64,000 bases of DNA from Kitasatospora indigofera (GCF_014655955.1 NZ_BNBO01000033.1:36486-100485); one strand, 5' to 3'; counted from the first letter of the stretch, positions 43,210 to 52,205 are shown. The notes: generated by a model from the sequence alone, not told the origin. Numbers and translations: made by a program.

Positions 43210-43304
43210 CGCGGTTCCCCCTTCCGGTCGGACGTACCCTGGAATCGTAGACCCGCCCGGGCCGGACGCCCAGGGCGATGTCCCGCCGCGAGGAGGTGAG
43301 CGCC

Positions 43305-43577
43305 GTGCGTGCGACGGCCCCCCGGCGCTGGCGCAGCGGCACCGAGCCCGCGACCGCCCGCAGCGACCTCAAGCTCCGGTTGCTGCTGTCCCTGGCCTTC
43401 ACCCCGTTCTTCGCGCTCTGCACCGCCGGCTTCGCCGTCCTGGCCGCCCGGGCCGCACCGGACGGCGCGCCGTCCCGCGGCACCCTGATCGGGTTCGCCG
43501 TCGCCTGCGCCGTGCTGACCGTGTTCGCCGTGGTGGACCTGGTCGTGGTGCTGCACCGCCGGCAGACCGAACTCTGA
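43305..43577 (+). CDS. Small DUF6343-like membrane protein
   Basis: A 90-residue protein. The GTG at 43305 has an excellent RBS (AGGAGGTG, seven bases upstream), so it is preferred to the ATG at 43278. There are two hydrophobic segments: 'LLLSLAFTPFFALCTAGFAVLAARAA' in outline and 'LIGFAVACAVLTVFAVVDLVVVL'. The N-terminal 'RSGTEPATARSDLKLRLLLS' resembles the actinobacterial DUF6343 family. Function is unknown. Confidence 0.75.
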   Translation: MRATAPRRWRSGTEPATARSDLKLRLLLSLAFTPFFALCTAGFAVLAARAAPDGAPSRGTLIGFAVACAVLTVFAVVDLVVVLHRRQTEL

Positions 43578-43603
43578 CCGCCGCCCCCGGGACCCGTTCC
43601 GGC

Positions 43604-43645
43604 GGCCGCCCCGCTTCCCCGGCCGGGCCGGGAGCGGGGGCGGCC
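43604..43645. terminator. Imperfect hairpin between convergent genes
   Basis: Complementary GC-rich arms of about 16 bases (GGCCGCCCCGCTTCCC versus GGGAGCGGGGGCGGCC, one bulge and one mismatch) lie just after the hpnO stop and the DUF6343-like gene, likely ending both transcripts. Confidence 0.6.
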
Positions 43646-43652
43646 GGCCCGG

Positions 43653-45110
43653 TCACCTGCTGCCGACCGCCTGCTTGACCAGCGTCCGTCCGAAGTCCCA
43701 CATCAGGCCGCTGCCGCGGTGCGCGTCGTCCATCACGTCGGTGAAGGCGTCGACGAACCGGTCGACGTCCCGCTCGGTGATGGTGAGCGGCGGGATCAGC
43801 TTGATGACCTCCAGGTGGTCGCCGGACACCTGGGTGAGGATCCGGTGCCGCTGGAGCAGCGGGACGACCACCATCTGTGCGAACAGGCCCTTGCGGGCGG
43901 CCTGCAGGGCCGTCCATCCGGTGCGCAGTTTCAGCGACTTCGGCCGGCCGAACTCGATGCCGATCATCAGCCCCCGGCCGCGGACCTCGGCCAGCAGCTC
44001 GTACCGGTCGGTCAGCGCGGCGAGCCGCTCGCGCAGCAGGTCGCCCGTCCGGCGGGCGTTCTCGACCACCTTCTCGTCCCGCATCACGTGCAGGGTGGCC
44101 AGCCCGGCGGCCATCGCCTGGGCGTTGGAGCCGAAGCTCGCCGAGTGCACCAGGACCCGGTCCATCGAGGAGTACACCTTCTCGAAGATCCAGCCCTTGC
44201 CGAGGGTGGCGCCGACCGGCACGTACCCGCCGGAGAGCGCCTTGGCCGCGCAGACCAGGTCCGGCAGCACGCCGTCCTCATGCTGGTAGGCGAAGAACTC
44301 GCCGGTCCGGCCGATCCCGGTCTGCACCTCGTCGCAGATCAGCAGGGCCCTGTTCGCGTGCAGCAGGTCCTGGGCCGCGCGCAGCCAGCCGGGCGGCGGG
44401 GCGAGCACGCCCTTGCCCTGGATCGGTTCGACGATCAGGGCGGCGACGTCGCCCTTCTTGAGTTCGCGGGCCAGCGCGCCGAGGTCGCCGAGCGGGATCG
44501 CGGTGTCCGGCAGCAGCGGGTCGAAGCCCTTGCGGAACCCGCTCTCGCCGTTGACCGAGAGCGAGCCGGCGGTCAGCCCGTGGAAGGCGTGGTCGCAGTA
44601 GAGGACGCGGCGGCGGCCGGTCGCGTACCGGGCGAACTTCAGCGCCGTCTCGACCGCCTCGGTACCGCTGTTGCCGAAGAACACCCGGTCCAGCCCGGGG
44701 GTGCGGGAGAGCAGTTCCTCGGCGAGCAGGCCGGGCAGCGGGGCGCAGTCGAAGCGGGTCAGGTCGGGCAGTCCGAGGTCCATCACCTGCTGGACGGCGG
44801 CCCGCACCACCGGGTGGTGCCGGCCCAGCGCGAAGATGCCGAAGCCGGCCAGCATGTCGAGGTACTCGTTGCCCTCGGCGTCGTAGAAGTACGGTCCCTC
44901 GGCGCGCTCGTAGTACTTGTCGAAGCCGATGGTGTGCAGCATCCGGGGCAGCTGCGGGTTGAGGTACCTGCTGTGCAACTCGTAGCGCTCGGCGCCGCGT
45001 TCGGCGAGCAGCGCGGCGAGGTCGAAGCCCCCGGCGGCGGGGCGGCCGGCGGACGGGAGGCCGGGGGCCGGGCGGTCGGGGGCCGGTTCGGTGCTGGAAT
45101 CAGCCGGCAT
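43653..45110 (-). CDS. hpnO: Hopanoid aminotransferase HpnO
   Basis: A 485-residue class III PLP-dependent aminotransferase. The PLP Lys is in 'VCAAKALSGGYVPVGATLG'; 'LICDEVQTGIGRTGEFFAYQHE' holds the cofactor Asp, and 'FFGNSGTEAVETALKFAR' the phosphate loop. The N-terminus is Pro-rich. In hopanoid operons this enzyme converts the ribosylhopane-derived aldehyde to 35-aminobacteriohopane-triol. It is last in the operon and overlaps dxs by 11 bases, which supports the hopanoid role over ornithine or acetylornithine metabolism. Confidence 0.9.
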   Translation of the reverse strand: MPADSSTEPAPDRPAPGLPSAGRPAAGGFDLAALLAERGAERYELHSRYLNPQLPRMLHTIGFDKYYERAEGPYFYDAEGNEYLDMLAGFGIFALGRHHPVVRAAVQQVMDLGLPDLTRFDCAPLPGLLAEELLSRTPGLDRVFFGNSGTEAVETALKFARYATGRRRVLYCDHAFHGLTAGSLSVNGESGFRKGFDPLLPDTAIPLGDLGALARELKKGDVAALIVEPIQGKGVLAPPPGWLRAAQDLLHANRALLICDEVQTGIGRTGEFFAYQHEDGVLPDLVCAAKALSGGYVPVGATLGKGWIFEKVYSSMDRVLVHSASFGSNAQAMAAGLATLHVMRDEKVVENARRTGDLLRERLAALTDRYELLAEVRGRGLMIGIEFGRPKSLKLRTGWTALQAARKGLFAQMVVVPLLQRHRILTQVSGDHLEVIKLIPPLTITERDVDRFVDAFTDVMDDAHRGSGLMWDFGRTLVKQAVGSR

Positions 45111-47010
45111 GACGCTGGTTCGCTCCTCGGGTCGGTAGCAGCCGCTTGGCGACGGCGGCGGTCTGGGCGGCCACGCCGGTGCCGGTGAGGCCGATCTCCT
45201 CCAGGATCTCGCCGCGCGAGGCGTGCGCGAGGAACTCCTGGGGGATGCCGAGCGCCCGCAGCGGTGTGTCGACCTCGGCGTCCCGCAGGGCCTGGGCGAC
45301 GGCCGCGCCGACGCCGCCGGCCCGGCCGTTGTCCTCGACGGTGACCACCAGGCGGTGGGCGGCCGCGAGTTCGACCAGCGCCGGGTCCACCGGCTTGACC
45401 CAGCGCGGGTCGACGACGGTGGCGGTGAAGCCCTCGGCCAGCAGCAGGGCCGCGGCGTCCAGGCAGGCGGGCGCGGTGGTGCCGACGGCGACCAGCAGGA
45501 TCTCCGGGGCGGGCCCGGTGCGCTGGAGCACGTCGACGCCGCCGATCCGCTCCTGCGCGGGGACGGCCAGCCCGATGTCGGCCTTGGGGAAGCGCACGAC
45601 CGTGGGGGCGTCGGTGACCTCGACGGCCTCCCGCAGCAGGGCCCGGAGCTGGTCGGCGTCGCGCGGGGCGGCGAGGCGCAGGCCGGGGACGACCTGGAGG
45701 ATCGACATGTCCCACATGCCGTTGTGCGAGGCGCCGTCGGTGCCGGTGACGCCGGCGCGGTCCAGCACGAAGGTGACGCCGAGCTTGTGCAGCGCGACGT
45801 CCATCAGGACCTGGTCGAAGGCCCGGTTCAGGAAGGTCGCGTAGACCGCGACGACCGGGTGCAGCCCGCCGGTGGCCAGGCCCGCGGCGCTGGTGACGGC
45901 GTGCTGCTCGGCGATCCCGACGTCGAAGGTCCGTTCGGGGTACGCCTCGGCGAACTTGGCCAGCCCCACCGGCTGGAGCATGGCGGCGGTGATCGCGACG
46001 ACGTCCGGCCGCTCGGTGCCGATGGCGAGCATCTCGCTGCCGAAGACCGACGTCCACGAGGTGCCGCCGCTCGGTGAGATCGGCAGGCAGGTGTACGGGT
46101 CGATCGGCCCCACCGCGTGGAACCGGTCGGCCTCGTCCTGCTCGGCGGGCCGGTAGCCGCGGCCCTTCACGGTCAGGCAGTGCACGATGACCGGGCCGCC
46201 GAAACCGCGGGCCTGGCGCAGCGCCTGCTCGACGGCGGCGATGTCGTGCCCGTCGATCGGGCCGAGGTACTTCAGGCCGAGGTCCTCGAACATGCCCTGG
46301 GGCGCGAAGGCGTCCTTGAACCCCTTCTTGGCGCCGTGCAGCGCGTCGAAGATCGGCTGTCCGACCAGCGGCGTCCGTTGCAGCGCGCCCTTGCCGAGGG
46401 CCAGGAACCGCTCGTAGCCCTGGGTGGTGCGCAGGGTGGAGAGGTGGTGGGCCAGGCCCCCGACGGTCCTGGCGTAGGAGCGCTCGTTGTCGTTGACGAC
46501 GATGACCAGCGGCCGGTCCTGCGCCTCGGCGATGTTGTTCAGGGCCTCCCAGGCGAGGCCGCCGGTGAGCGCGCCGTCACCGATCACGGCGACCGTGTGC
46601 CGGTCGTGCTGGCCGAGCAGCTGGGTGGCCTTGGCGAGCCCGTCGGCGTAGGCGAGCGCCGTGGAGGCGTGCGAGTTCTCCACCAGGTCGTGCTCGGACT
46701 CGGCCCGCGACGGGTAGCCGGAGAGGCCGCCCTTGGCGCGCAGCCGGCTGAAGTCCTGCCGTCCGGTGAGCAGCTTGTGCACGTAGCTCTGGTGGCCGGT
46801 GTCCCAGACGATCCGGTCGTACGGGGAGTCGAAGACCCGGTGCAGGGCGATGGTGAGTTCGACGACGCCGAGATTGGGGCCGAGGTGGCCGCCCGTCCGG
46901 GTGACGGCGTCGATCAGGAAGTCCCGGATCTCCTCGGCCAGGAGGGGGAGGTCCGACGCGGGAAGCTGTCTGAGGTCCGCTGGTCCCTTGATCGCGGGCA
47001 GGAGTGACAT
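45100..47010 (-). CDS. dxs: 1-deoxy-D-xylulose-5-phosphate synthase
   Basis: A 636-residue thiamine-diphosphate enzyme, full length for the family. The motif 'GDGALTGGLAWEALNN' binds ThDP and Mg; 'DTGHQSYVHKLLTG' and 'HNGMWDMSIL' are DXS signatures. It condenses pyruvate with glyceraldehyde 3-phosphate, the first MEP-pathway step. RBS GAGGTGAA precedes the ATG. A 169-base gap with a hairpin and a 13-bp direct repeat separates it from hpnH, so it may have its own promoter. Being inside a hopanoid operon, it is probably an extra copy that boosts precursor supply. Confidence 0.96.
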   Translation of the reverse strand: MSLLPAIKGPADLRQLPASDLPLLAEEIRDFLIDAVTRTGGHLGPNLGVVELTIALHRVFDSPYDRIVWDTGHQSYVHKLLTGRQDFSRLRAKGGLSGYPSRAESEHDLVENSHASTALAYADGLAKATQLLGQHDRHTVAVIGDGALTGGLAWEALNNIAEAQDRPLVIVVNDNERSYARTVGGLAHHLSTLRTTQGYERFLALGKGALQRTPLVGQPIFDALHGAKKGFKDAFAPQGMFEDLGLKYLGPIDGHDIAAVEQALRQARGFGGPVIVHCLTVKGRGYRPAEQDEADRFHAVGPIDPYTCLPISPSGGTSWTSVFGSEMLAIGTERPDVVAITAAMLQPVGLAKFAEAYPERTFDVGIAEQHAVTSAAGLATGGLHPVVAVYATFLNRAFDQVLMDVALHKLGVTFVLDRAGVTGTDGASHNGMWDMSILQVVPGLRLAAPRDADQLRALLREAVEVTDAPTVVRFPKADIGLAVPAQERIGGVDVLQRTGPAPEILLVAVGTTAPACLDAAALLLAEGFTATVVDPRWVKPVDPALVELAAAHRLVVTVEDNGRAGGVGAAVAQALRDAEVDTPLRALGIPQEFLAHASRGEILEEIGLTGTGVAAQTAAVAKRLLPTRGANQRHAG

Positions 47011-47036
47011 GGGTTCACCTCAGGACTCGTTCGGCT

Positions 47037-47062
47037 CAGGGCTTGTTCGCAGGGCTTGTTCG
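47037..47062. repeat. 13-bp tandem repeat upstream of dxs
   Basis: CAGGGCTTGTTCG occurs twice in direct succession (47037-47049 and 47050-47062), with a third diverged copy CAGGACTCGTTCGG at 47021-47034. On the coding strand these are 11 to 52 bases upstream of the dxs start. They may be a binding site for a regulator. Confidence 0.75.
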
Positions 47063-47145
47063 ACTCTGGATCTCTTCGAATCGGGCGGCGTGTCCAGCCT
47101 GCCGTGCGATCGGCCGGCCCGCCCGCCCGCCGGGAGCGGGCCGGT

Positions 47146-47172
47146 GCCCGGCACGGGGAGCCCGTGCCGGGC
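47146..47172. terminator. Hairpin between hpnH and dxs
   Basis: GCCCGGCACGGG and its exact complement with a 3-base loop: a 12-bp stem just after the hpnH stop. It could end or reduce transcription before dxs-hpnO. Confidence 0.7.
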
Positions 47173-47178
47173 GGCCGG

Positions 47179-48207
47179 TCACTTCTGGCGGTTGGCGCCG
47201 ATGGTCTCCCGGACGGCCCGCAGCGACTCGGTGAGCGACCCCATGGTGGCGAGCACCGCGGTCGGCTCGTACCCGCAGTGCGCCATGCAGTTCTCGCAGC
47301 GCGGGTCGCGGCCGCGGCCGTACTTCGACCAGTCGGTCTTCTCGATGAGTTCGCGGTAGGTCGGCACGTAGCCGTCGGACATCAGGTAGCAGGGGCGCTG
47401 CCAGCCGAACAGCGAGTAGTTGGGGATGCCCCAGGCGGTGCACTCGAAGTCGACCTTGCCCTCCAGGAAGTCCAGGAAGAGCGGGCTGTGGTTGAGGCGC
47501 CACCGGCGCCGGTTGCCGCCGGCGAAGGTCTTCTTGAAGAGCTCCCTGGTCTGCTCGACGCCCAGGAAGTGCTCCTGGTCGGGGGCCTTCTCGTAGGCGA
47601 AGGCCGGGGAGATCATCATCTCGTCGACCTTGAGGTCGTCGTTGAGGTAGTCGAGCACCTCGATGATGGTCTGCGGGGTGTCGGTGTTGAAGAAGGTGCT
47701 GTTGGTGGTGACCCGGAAGCCGCGCCGCTTGGCCTCCTTGATCGCCTCCACGGCCTCGTCGAAGGTGCCCTCCTTGGCCACCGACGCGTCGTGCCGCTCG
47801 CGCAGCCCGTCGATGTGCACGGTGAAGGTGAAGTACGGCGAGGGGGTGAACTTGTCCAGCTTCTTGCGCAGCAGCAGGGCGTTGGTGCAGAGGAAGACGT
47901 ACTTGCGCCGCTCCACCAGCTGACGGACGATCTCGTCGATCTGCGGGTGCATGAGCGGCTCGCCGCCGGCGATCGAGACCATCGGCGCGCCGGACTCCAG
48001 CACGGCGCCGACCGCCTGGGCGACCGGCATCCGCTGCTTGAGCACCCCCGCCGGGTGCTGGATCTTGCCGCAGCCCTCACAGGCGAGGTTGCAGGCGAAC
48101 AGCGGCTCCAGTTCCACGATGAGTGGGAACTTGTCCCGGCGCTTGAGCAGCTTCTGCTGCATGAGGTAGGTGCTGACCCGCACGGTCTGGCGCAGCGGCA
48201 TGGCCAT
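47179..48207 (-). CDS. hpnH: Radical SAM adenosylhopane synthase HpnH
   Basis: A 342-residue radical SAM enzyme. The iron-sulfur motif is CxxxCxxC in 'FACNLACEGCGKI' (about residue 42), followed by 'MVSIAGGEPLMHP'. The C-terminal part contains a second Cys set in 'RCENCMAHCGYEPTA', found in HpnH proteins. It joins adenosine to the hopene side chain to give adenosylhopane. It starts two bases after hpnG ends. Confidence 0.95.
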   Translation of the reverse strand: MAMPLRQTVRVSTYLMQQKLLKRRDKFPLIVELEPLFACNLACEGCGKIQHPAGVLKQRMPVAQAVGAVLESGAPMVSIAGGEPLMHPQIDEIVRQLVERRKYVFLCTNALLLRKKLDKFTPSPYFTFTVHIDGLRERHDASVAKEGTFDEAVEAIKEAKRRGFRVTTNSTFFNTDTPQTIIEVLDYLNDDLKVDEMMISPAFAYEKAPDQEHFLGVEQTRELFKKTFAGGNRRRWRLNHSPLFLDFLEGKVDFECTAWGIPNYSLFGWQRPCYLMSDGYVPTYRELIEKTDWSKYGRGRDPRCENCMAHCGYEPTAVLATMGSLTESLRAVRETIGANRQK

Positions 48208-48209
48208 GG

Positions 48210-48968
48210 CTAGCTCGCCTCCTGAGGGAGCGTCGAGGATGTGGGGTGAACAGGGGGGTGCTGGCCGGTGGGCCCGCCGGCGCGGGAGACGCCGGCCGGG
48301 GCCGCACCGGCGGTGGCACAGGCCTGCGCGTGCCAGGCCACCAGGGCGGGCACGGTGGCGCGCAGCGTGCGCCAGGCCCGCAGTCCGGCCGGCAGGGTGC
48401 CGGGGCGGACCAGTTCGCGCTCGGGGGTGTCGACCACGACCCGCAGGACGGCGGCCGGCAGCGGGACGGCGGCGGGGCCGCCGGCGGGCTGCGCGGCCGG
48501 GTGGAGCTCCCGGAGCCGGGCCAGTACGGCCGCGGCCTCCATGTCGACGGCCAGTGCCCCTTGGGCGTGCAGGGCGCGGCGCTCCAGGCCGCGGACGACG
48601 TGGTCGGCGGTGTGGTGGACACCGATGTGCGTGGTCAGGCCGTCGGCCCGCAGGGCCTTGGCCAGGGTCGGGCCGGAGCCGATCGCGAAGTGGTTCCCTT
48701 CGGCGTCGCGCACCCCGTCCGCAACGATGACGTCCCCGGGGCTTATTCCCGGGGCGACGGCGGCGCCGAAGCCGGCGACCACCAGGGCGCTGTAACCGCC
48801 GGGGGCGGCCGTCAGCAGGCGTCTGACGGCGAGTCCGGCGCGGCGCCGGCCCATCCCGGTGCGCACCAGGACGGGCGGGCCGCCGGCCGCGCCCGACCAG
48901 TCCCCGCCGCGCAGGGCCCAGACCTCGGGGCCCAGGGCGCAGAGCACCAGGAGCGGGGCGGTGCTCAT
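48210..48968 (-). CDS. hpnG: Hopanoid nucleosidase/phosphorylase HpnG
   Basis: A 252-residue protein of the nucleoside phosphorylase fold. Visible motifs are 'RTGMGRRRAGLAVRRLL', 'VVAGFGAAVAPGISPGDVIVADG' in pattern, and 'GALAVDMEAAAVLARL' with the catalytic-site MEAAAV segment. In hopanoid synthesis it removes adenine from adenosylhopane. Its ATG overlaps the shc stop (ATGA). The last 45 residues are Pro/Gly-rich and probably unstructured. Confidence 0.9.
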   Translation of the reverse strand: MSTAPLLVLCALGPEVWALRGGDWSGAAGGPPVLVRTGMGRRRAGLAVRRLLTAAPGGYSALVVAGFGAAVAPGISPGDVIVADGVRDAEGNHFAIGSGPTLAKALRADGLTTHIGVHHTADHVVRGLERRALHAQGALAVDMEAAAVLARLRELHPAAQPAGGPAAVPLPAAVLRVVVDTPERELVRPGTLPAGLRAWRTLRATVPALVAWHAQACATAGAAPAGVSRAGGPTGQHPPVHPTSSTLPQEAS

Positions 48969-51109
48969 CGGGCGGCCCCGATCCGGGGCACGCTGCCGGC
49001 CAGGGTGCCGATGCCGGGCGTGCCGTTCAGGTAGCGGCCGAGGGCGGTGACGGGGAAGACCAGGCGGTAGAGGTGGTAGTTGATGGAGAAGTCCCAGGGG
49101 AATCCGGTGCCGGTGAACTGTGGTTCGTCCCAGGTGCCCTCCGGCAGCTGGGTGCGCACCAGCCAGTCGACGCCGCGTTCGACGGCGGGGTTGGCCCGGC
49201 CCTGCGGGCCCTCGCCGGCGGCGAGCAGGGCCATCAGGGCCCAGGCGGTCTGCGAGGCCGTGGAGTCGCCGCGCCCGGCCCAGTTCTCCGGGTCCTCGTA
49301 GGAGCGCATGTCCTCGCCCCAGCCGCCGTCGGCGTTCTGGCGGTCCTCCAGCCAGCGGACCGCCCGGCGGATCGCGGGGTGGTCCTCCGGGAGGCCGGCC
49401 GCGACCAGGGCGGGCAGGACGGAGCCGGTGCCGTAGATGTAGTTGGTGCCCCAGCGGCCGAACCAGGAGCCGTCCTCCTCCTGGTTGCGCAGCAGCCACT
49501 GGACGCCCCGGCGGGTGCGCGGGTCGTCCGCCATGCCGACCTCGGCGAGCATCTCGACGACGTGGGCGGTGACGTCCGCGGACGGCGGGTCGACGACCTC
49601 GCCGAAGTCGCAGAAGGGCAGTTTGTTGGGCAGGGTGCTGGTGTTGTCCACGTCGAAGGCGCCCCAGGCGCCGTTCTTGGACTGCATGCCGAGGTTCCAG
49701 TCGACGGCCCGCCCGACCGCGCCGGAGACCCGGCCTGGGTCCGGGTGCGCCACCCGGCGCAGGGCGAGCACCACCTCGGCGGTGTCGTCGATGTCGGGGT
49801 AGTTGTCGTTCTCGAACTCGAAGGCCCAGCCGCCGGGGGCCAGCGACGGGCGCTGCACGGCCCAGTCGCCGCGCCGGGTGATCTCCTCCCCGATCATCCA
49901 GTCGACCGCGGAGACCAGGGCGGGGTGGTCGGCGCCCACTCCGGCGTCGACCAGCGCGATGGTGGCCAGGCAGGTGTCCCAGACCGGGGACTGGCAGGCC
50001 TCCAGCCAGCGCATGCCGTCCTCGGTGTGCACGGTGAAGCGGTCGAAGGCGGCCAGGCCGGCCTGCATGACGGGGTGTTCCAGTTCGTAGCCCTGGAGGT
50101 GGAGGGCGATCAGCGAGTAGACGGCCGGGGGCTGGATGCCGCCCCAGCAGCCGTCCGCCTCCTGCCGCTCGACGATCCAGCGGGCGGCCTGCGCGAGGGC
50201 GACCCGGCGCAGCGGGCGGACGGCCCGGCGGTGGTAGGCGTGCAGGAACTTGTCCAGCCGCTCGAAGATGCCGTCCCAGCTGGTGGGCGGCGCGAGCGGG
50301 CGCTGGGGGAAGGGGTTCGCGGGGTCGGTGTGCAGTTCGGTGAGGGCGAACGGGGCCGGTCGGACCGGGCGGTGCGCGGAGACCACGGTGAGCGGGACGA
50401 TCGTCTGCCGGGCCCAGCAGCCGAAGGCGTAGATGTTCAGCGGCAGCCACCGGGGCAGGAACATGATCTCGGGCGGCATCTCCGGCAGCCGTTCCCACGG
50501 CCACCAGCCGAACAGGGCCAGCCAGATCCGGGTGAAGACCCGGGTGGCCGCGATGCCGCCGCTGTCCCTGATGTGCCGGGCGGCCGCCTGCATGTGCGGG
50601 GCGCCGGGGTCGTCCCCGGCGAGTTTCAGGGCGACGTACGCCTCGACGGTGGTGGAGAGCTCCGCCGGGCCGCCGTAGAAGGTGGACCAGGTGCCGTCGT
50701 CCCGCTGCTGGGAGCGGATCCATTCGGCCGTGGCCTTGGTCAGTTCTTCGTCCCGGATGCCGAGGAACTGGCGCAGTAACAAGTCCTCGGCGTCCATGGT
50801 GACGTTCGTTTCCAGGTCACCCTTCCACCAGCCCTCGGAGCTCTGCAGTGACAGCAGGTGGGTGGTGGCGCGGGACAGTGCCTCCTGGGCGGAGGCGGGG
50901 CCGGTGCCACCGGTAGTAGGTCCATCAGCTTGTCGGACCGGCTGGCTTCCGTCGGTCTCCCACCGCCCGGCTTTCGCGGGAGGCAGGGACGGAGCCGCTG
51001 CCGGCGCCTGGCGCCCTTTCGGGCGGTCAGGCGCCGGTGGGCGCTCGCCCACCGCGACCGGCTCGGAATCGTACTCAGGGTCGAGCCGGCCGTCCGCAGT
51101 TGCTGTCAA
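48965..51109 (-). CDS. shc: Squalene-hopene cyclase
   Basis: A 714-residue class II triterpene cyclase. The catalytic DxDD is 'DIDDTAEV' (about residue 400), and several QW repeats are visible (for example 'QEADGCWGG', 'QNADGGWGE', 'PEGTWDEPQF'). 'GWWKGDLETNVTMDAEDLLLR' in outline is the usual N-terminal signature. I place the start at the TTG at 51109, seven bases after the upstream stop: an AGGTGA box precedes it, and the resulting 'TATADG' N-terminus matches what I recall of S. coelicolor. The ATG at 51166 would overlap the upstream gene by 50 bases. The product is hopene from squalene. Confidence 0.95.
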   Translation of the reverse strand: MTATADGRLDPEYDSEPVAVGERPPAPDRPKGRQAPAAAPSLPPAKAGRWETDGSQPVRQADGPTTGGTGPASAQEALSRATTHLLSLQSSEGWWKGDLETNVTMDAEDLLLRQFLGIRDEELTKATAEWIRSQQRDDGTWSTFYGGPAELSTTVEAYVALKLAGDDPGAPHMQAAARHIRDSGGIAATRVFTRIWLALFGWWPWERLPEMPPEIMFLPRWLPLNIYAFGCWARQTIVPLTVVSAHRPVRPAPFALTELHTDPANPFPQRPLAPPTSWDGIFERLDKFLHAYHRRAVRPLRRVALAQAARWIVERQEADGCWGGIQPPAVYSLIALHLQGYELEHPVMQAGLAAFDRFTVHTEDGMRWLEACQSPVWDTCLATIALVDAGVGADHPALVSAVDWMIGEEITRRGDWAVQRPSLAPGGWAFEFENDNYPDIDDTAEVVLALRRVAHPDPGRVSGAVGRAVDWNLGMQSKNGAWGAFDVDNTSTLPNKLPFCDFGEVVDPPSADVTAHVVEMLAEVGMADDPRTRRGVQWLLRNQEEDGSWFGRWGTNYIYGTGSVLPALVAAGLPEDHPAIRRAVRWLEDRQNADGGWGEDMRSYEDPENWAGRGDSTASQTAWALMALLAAGEGPQGRANPAVERGVDWLVRTQLPEGTWDEPQFTGTGFPWDFSINYHLYRLVFPVTALGRYLNGTPGIGTLAGSVPRIGAAR

Positions 51110-51116
51110 CTTGACG

Positions 51117-52205
51117 TCACCTCTCTCGTACCACCACGAATTCGGCGAGTGCGACGAAGTGCTCACGCACCGTGTCGGCCATCGGCACCTCGTCCAGGGC
51201 GGCGAGGGCAGTCTTGTGCTGGCGGCGGGCCTCGTCCTGGGTCCAGGACCGGCCGCCCGCCTCCTCGATCAGTGCCGCGCGGGCGGCGAGCTGCGGTTCG
51301 CTCTCCTCCCCGCGCCCCTTCGGGTCGGCCAGCTCCTCGGCCAGCCGGCGCGAGGCCGCGCCGCCCTCGGCCAGGGCCGCGGCGACCGGCAGTGACTTCT
51401 TGCGCTGGCGCAGGTCGCCCCAGTGCGGCTTGCCGGTGACCTCGGTGGCGCCCCAGATGCCGAGCAGGTCGTCGACCGCCTGGAAGGCCAGGCCCAGGTG
51501 GTGGCCGTAGCGCTGGAGCGCGTCCGAGGTGCGGTCGTCGGCACCGGCGAGCACCGCGCCGATCGCGGAGGCGGCGGCGAGCAGGGCGCCGGTCTTGTTG
51601 CCCTCCATCTCCAGGCACTCCTCGACGGTGACGACGTCGCGGTGCTCGAAGGACAGGTCCTGGGCCTGCCCGTCGATGAGCTTGCGGGTGGCGGTGGTGA
51701 TCAGCCGGACGGCGCGGGCCGCGTCGGTGGGGCTGGCCCCGCCGGTCACGGCGGCGTCCAGCAGCACCTCGGTCCCGAGGGTCGCCAGGGCGTCGCCGAC
51801 CAGGATCGCCTGGGCCGGACCGAAGACCGTCCAGGCGGTGGCCCGGTGCCGTCGGGTCTCGTCACCGTCCATCAGATCATCATGGAGCAGGGAGAAGTTG
51901 TGCACCAGTTCAACGGAGACCCCGCCGGGCACCCCGGCCTCGGCCGGAGCACCCACGGCCCGGGCCGAGAGCAGGGCCAGCGCGGGGCGCACGGCCTTGC
52001 CGCTGTCGCCGTGGGCGGGCGCGCCGTCCTGGTCGATCCAGCCGAAGTGGTAGGCCGCCACGGTGTCCATCGGAGCCACCAGACGGGCCACCGAGGCCCG
52101 CAGCGGGGCGGCGCAGAGCGTGCGGGCGTGGGCGAGCAGCTCGGGCACCGAGACCGGCTCGGCCTGCGCCGTGCCTCCCGCGCCTCTGCCGATGCGTGAC
52201 TCCAC
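51117..52205 (-). CDS. Polyprenyl (E-type) diphosphate synthase
   Basis: A 362-residue trans-prenyltransferase starting at a GTG with GGGAGAGGGAA upstream. The first Asp-rich motif is 'LLHDDLMDGDETRR' and the second is 'FQAVDDLLGIWG', where the last Asp of DDxxD is Gly; 'TGKPHWGDLRQRKKSLPV' follows. This variant is normal in actinobacterial CrtE/IdsA-type enzymes. It should make FPP or GGPP. In this operon FPP for squalene is most logical, but chain length cannot be read from sequence alone. It lies 101 bases after hpnE. Confidence 0.93.
   Translation of the reverse strand: MESRIGRGAGGTAQAEPVSVPELLAHARTLCAAPLRASVARLVAPMDTVAAYHFGWIDQDGAPAHGDSGKAVRPALALLSARAVGAPAEAGVPGGVSVELVHNFSLLHDDLMDGDETRRHRATAWTVFGPAQAILVGDALATLGTEVLLDAAVTGGASPTDAARAVRLITTATRKLIDGQAQDLSFEHRDVVTVEECLEMEGNKTGALLAAASAIGAVLAGADDRTSDALQRYGHHLGLAFQAVDDLLGIWGATEVTGKPHWGDLRQRKKSLPVAAALAEGGAASRRLAEELADPKGRGEESEPQLAARAALIEEAGGRSWTQDEARRQHKTALAALDEVPMADTVREHFVALAEFVVVRER

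Noticed and set aside
51470..51520. Second Asp-rich motif of the prenyl synthase ends in Gly (DDLLG)
   Set aside because: This is the usual form in actinobacterial GGPP/FPP synthases, so it is not a defect.
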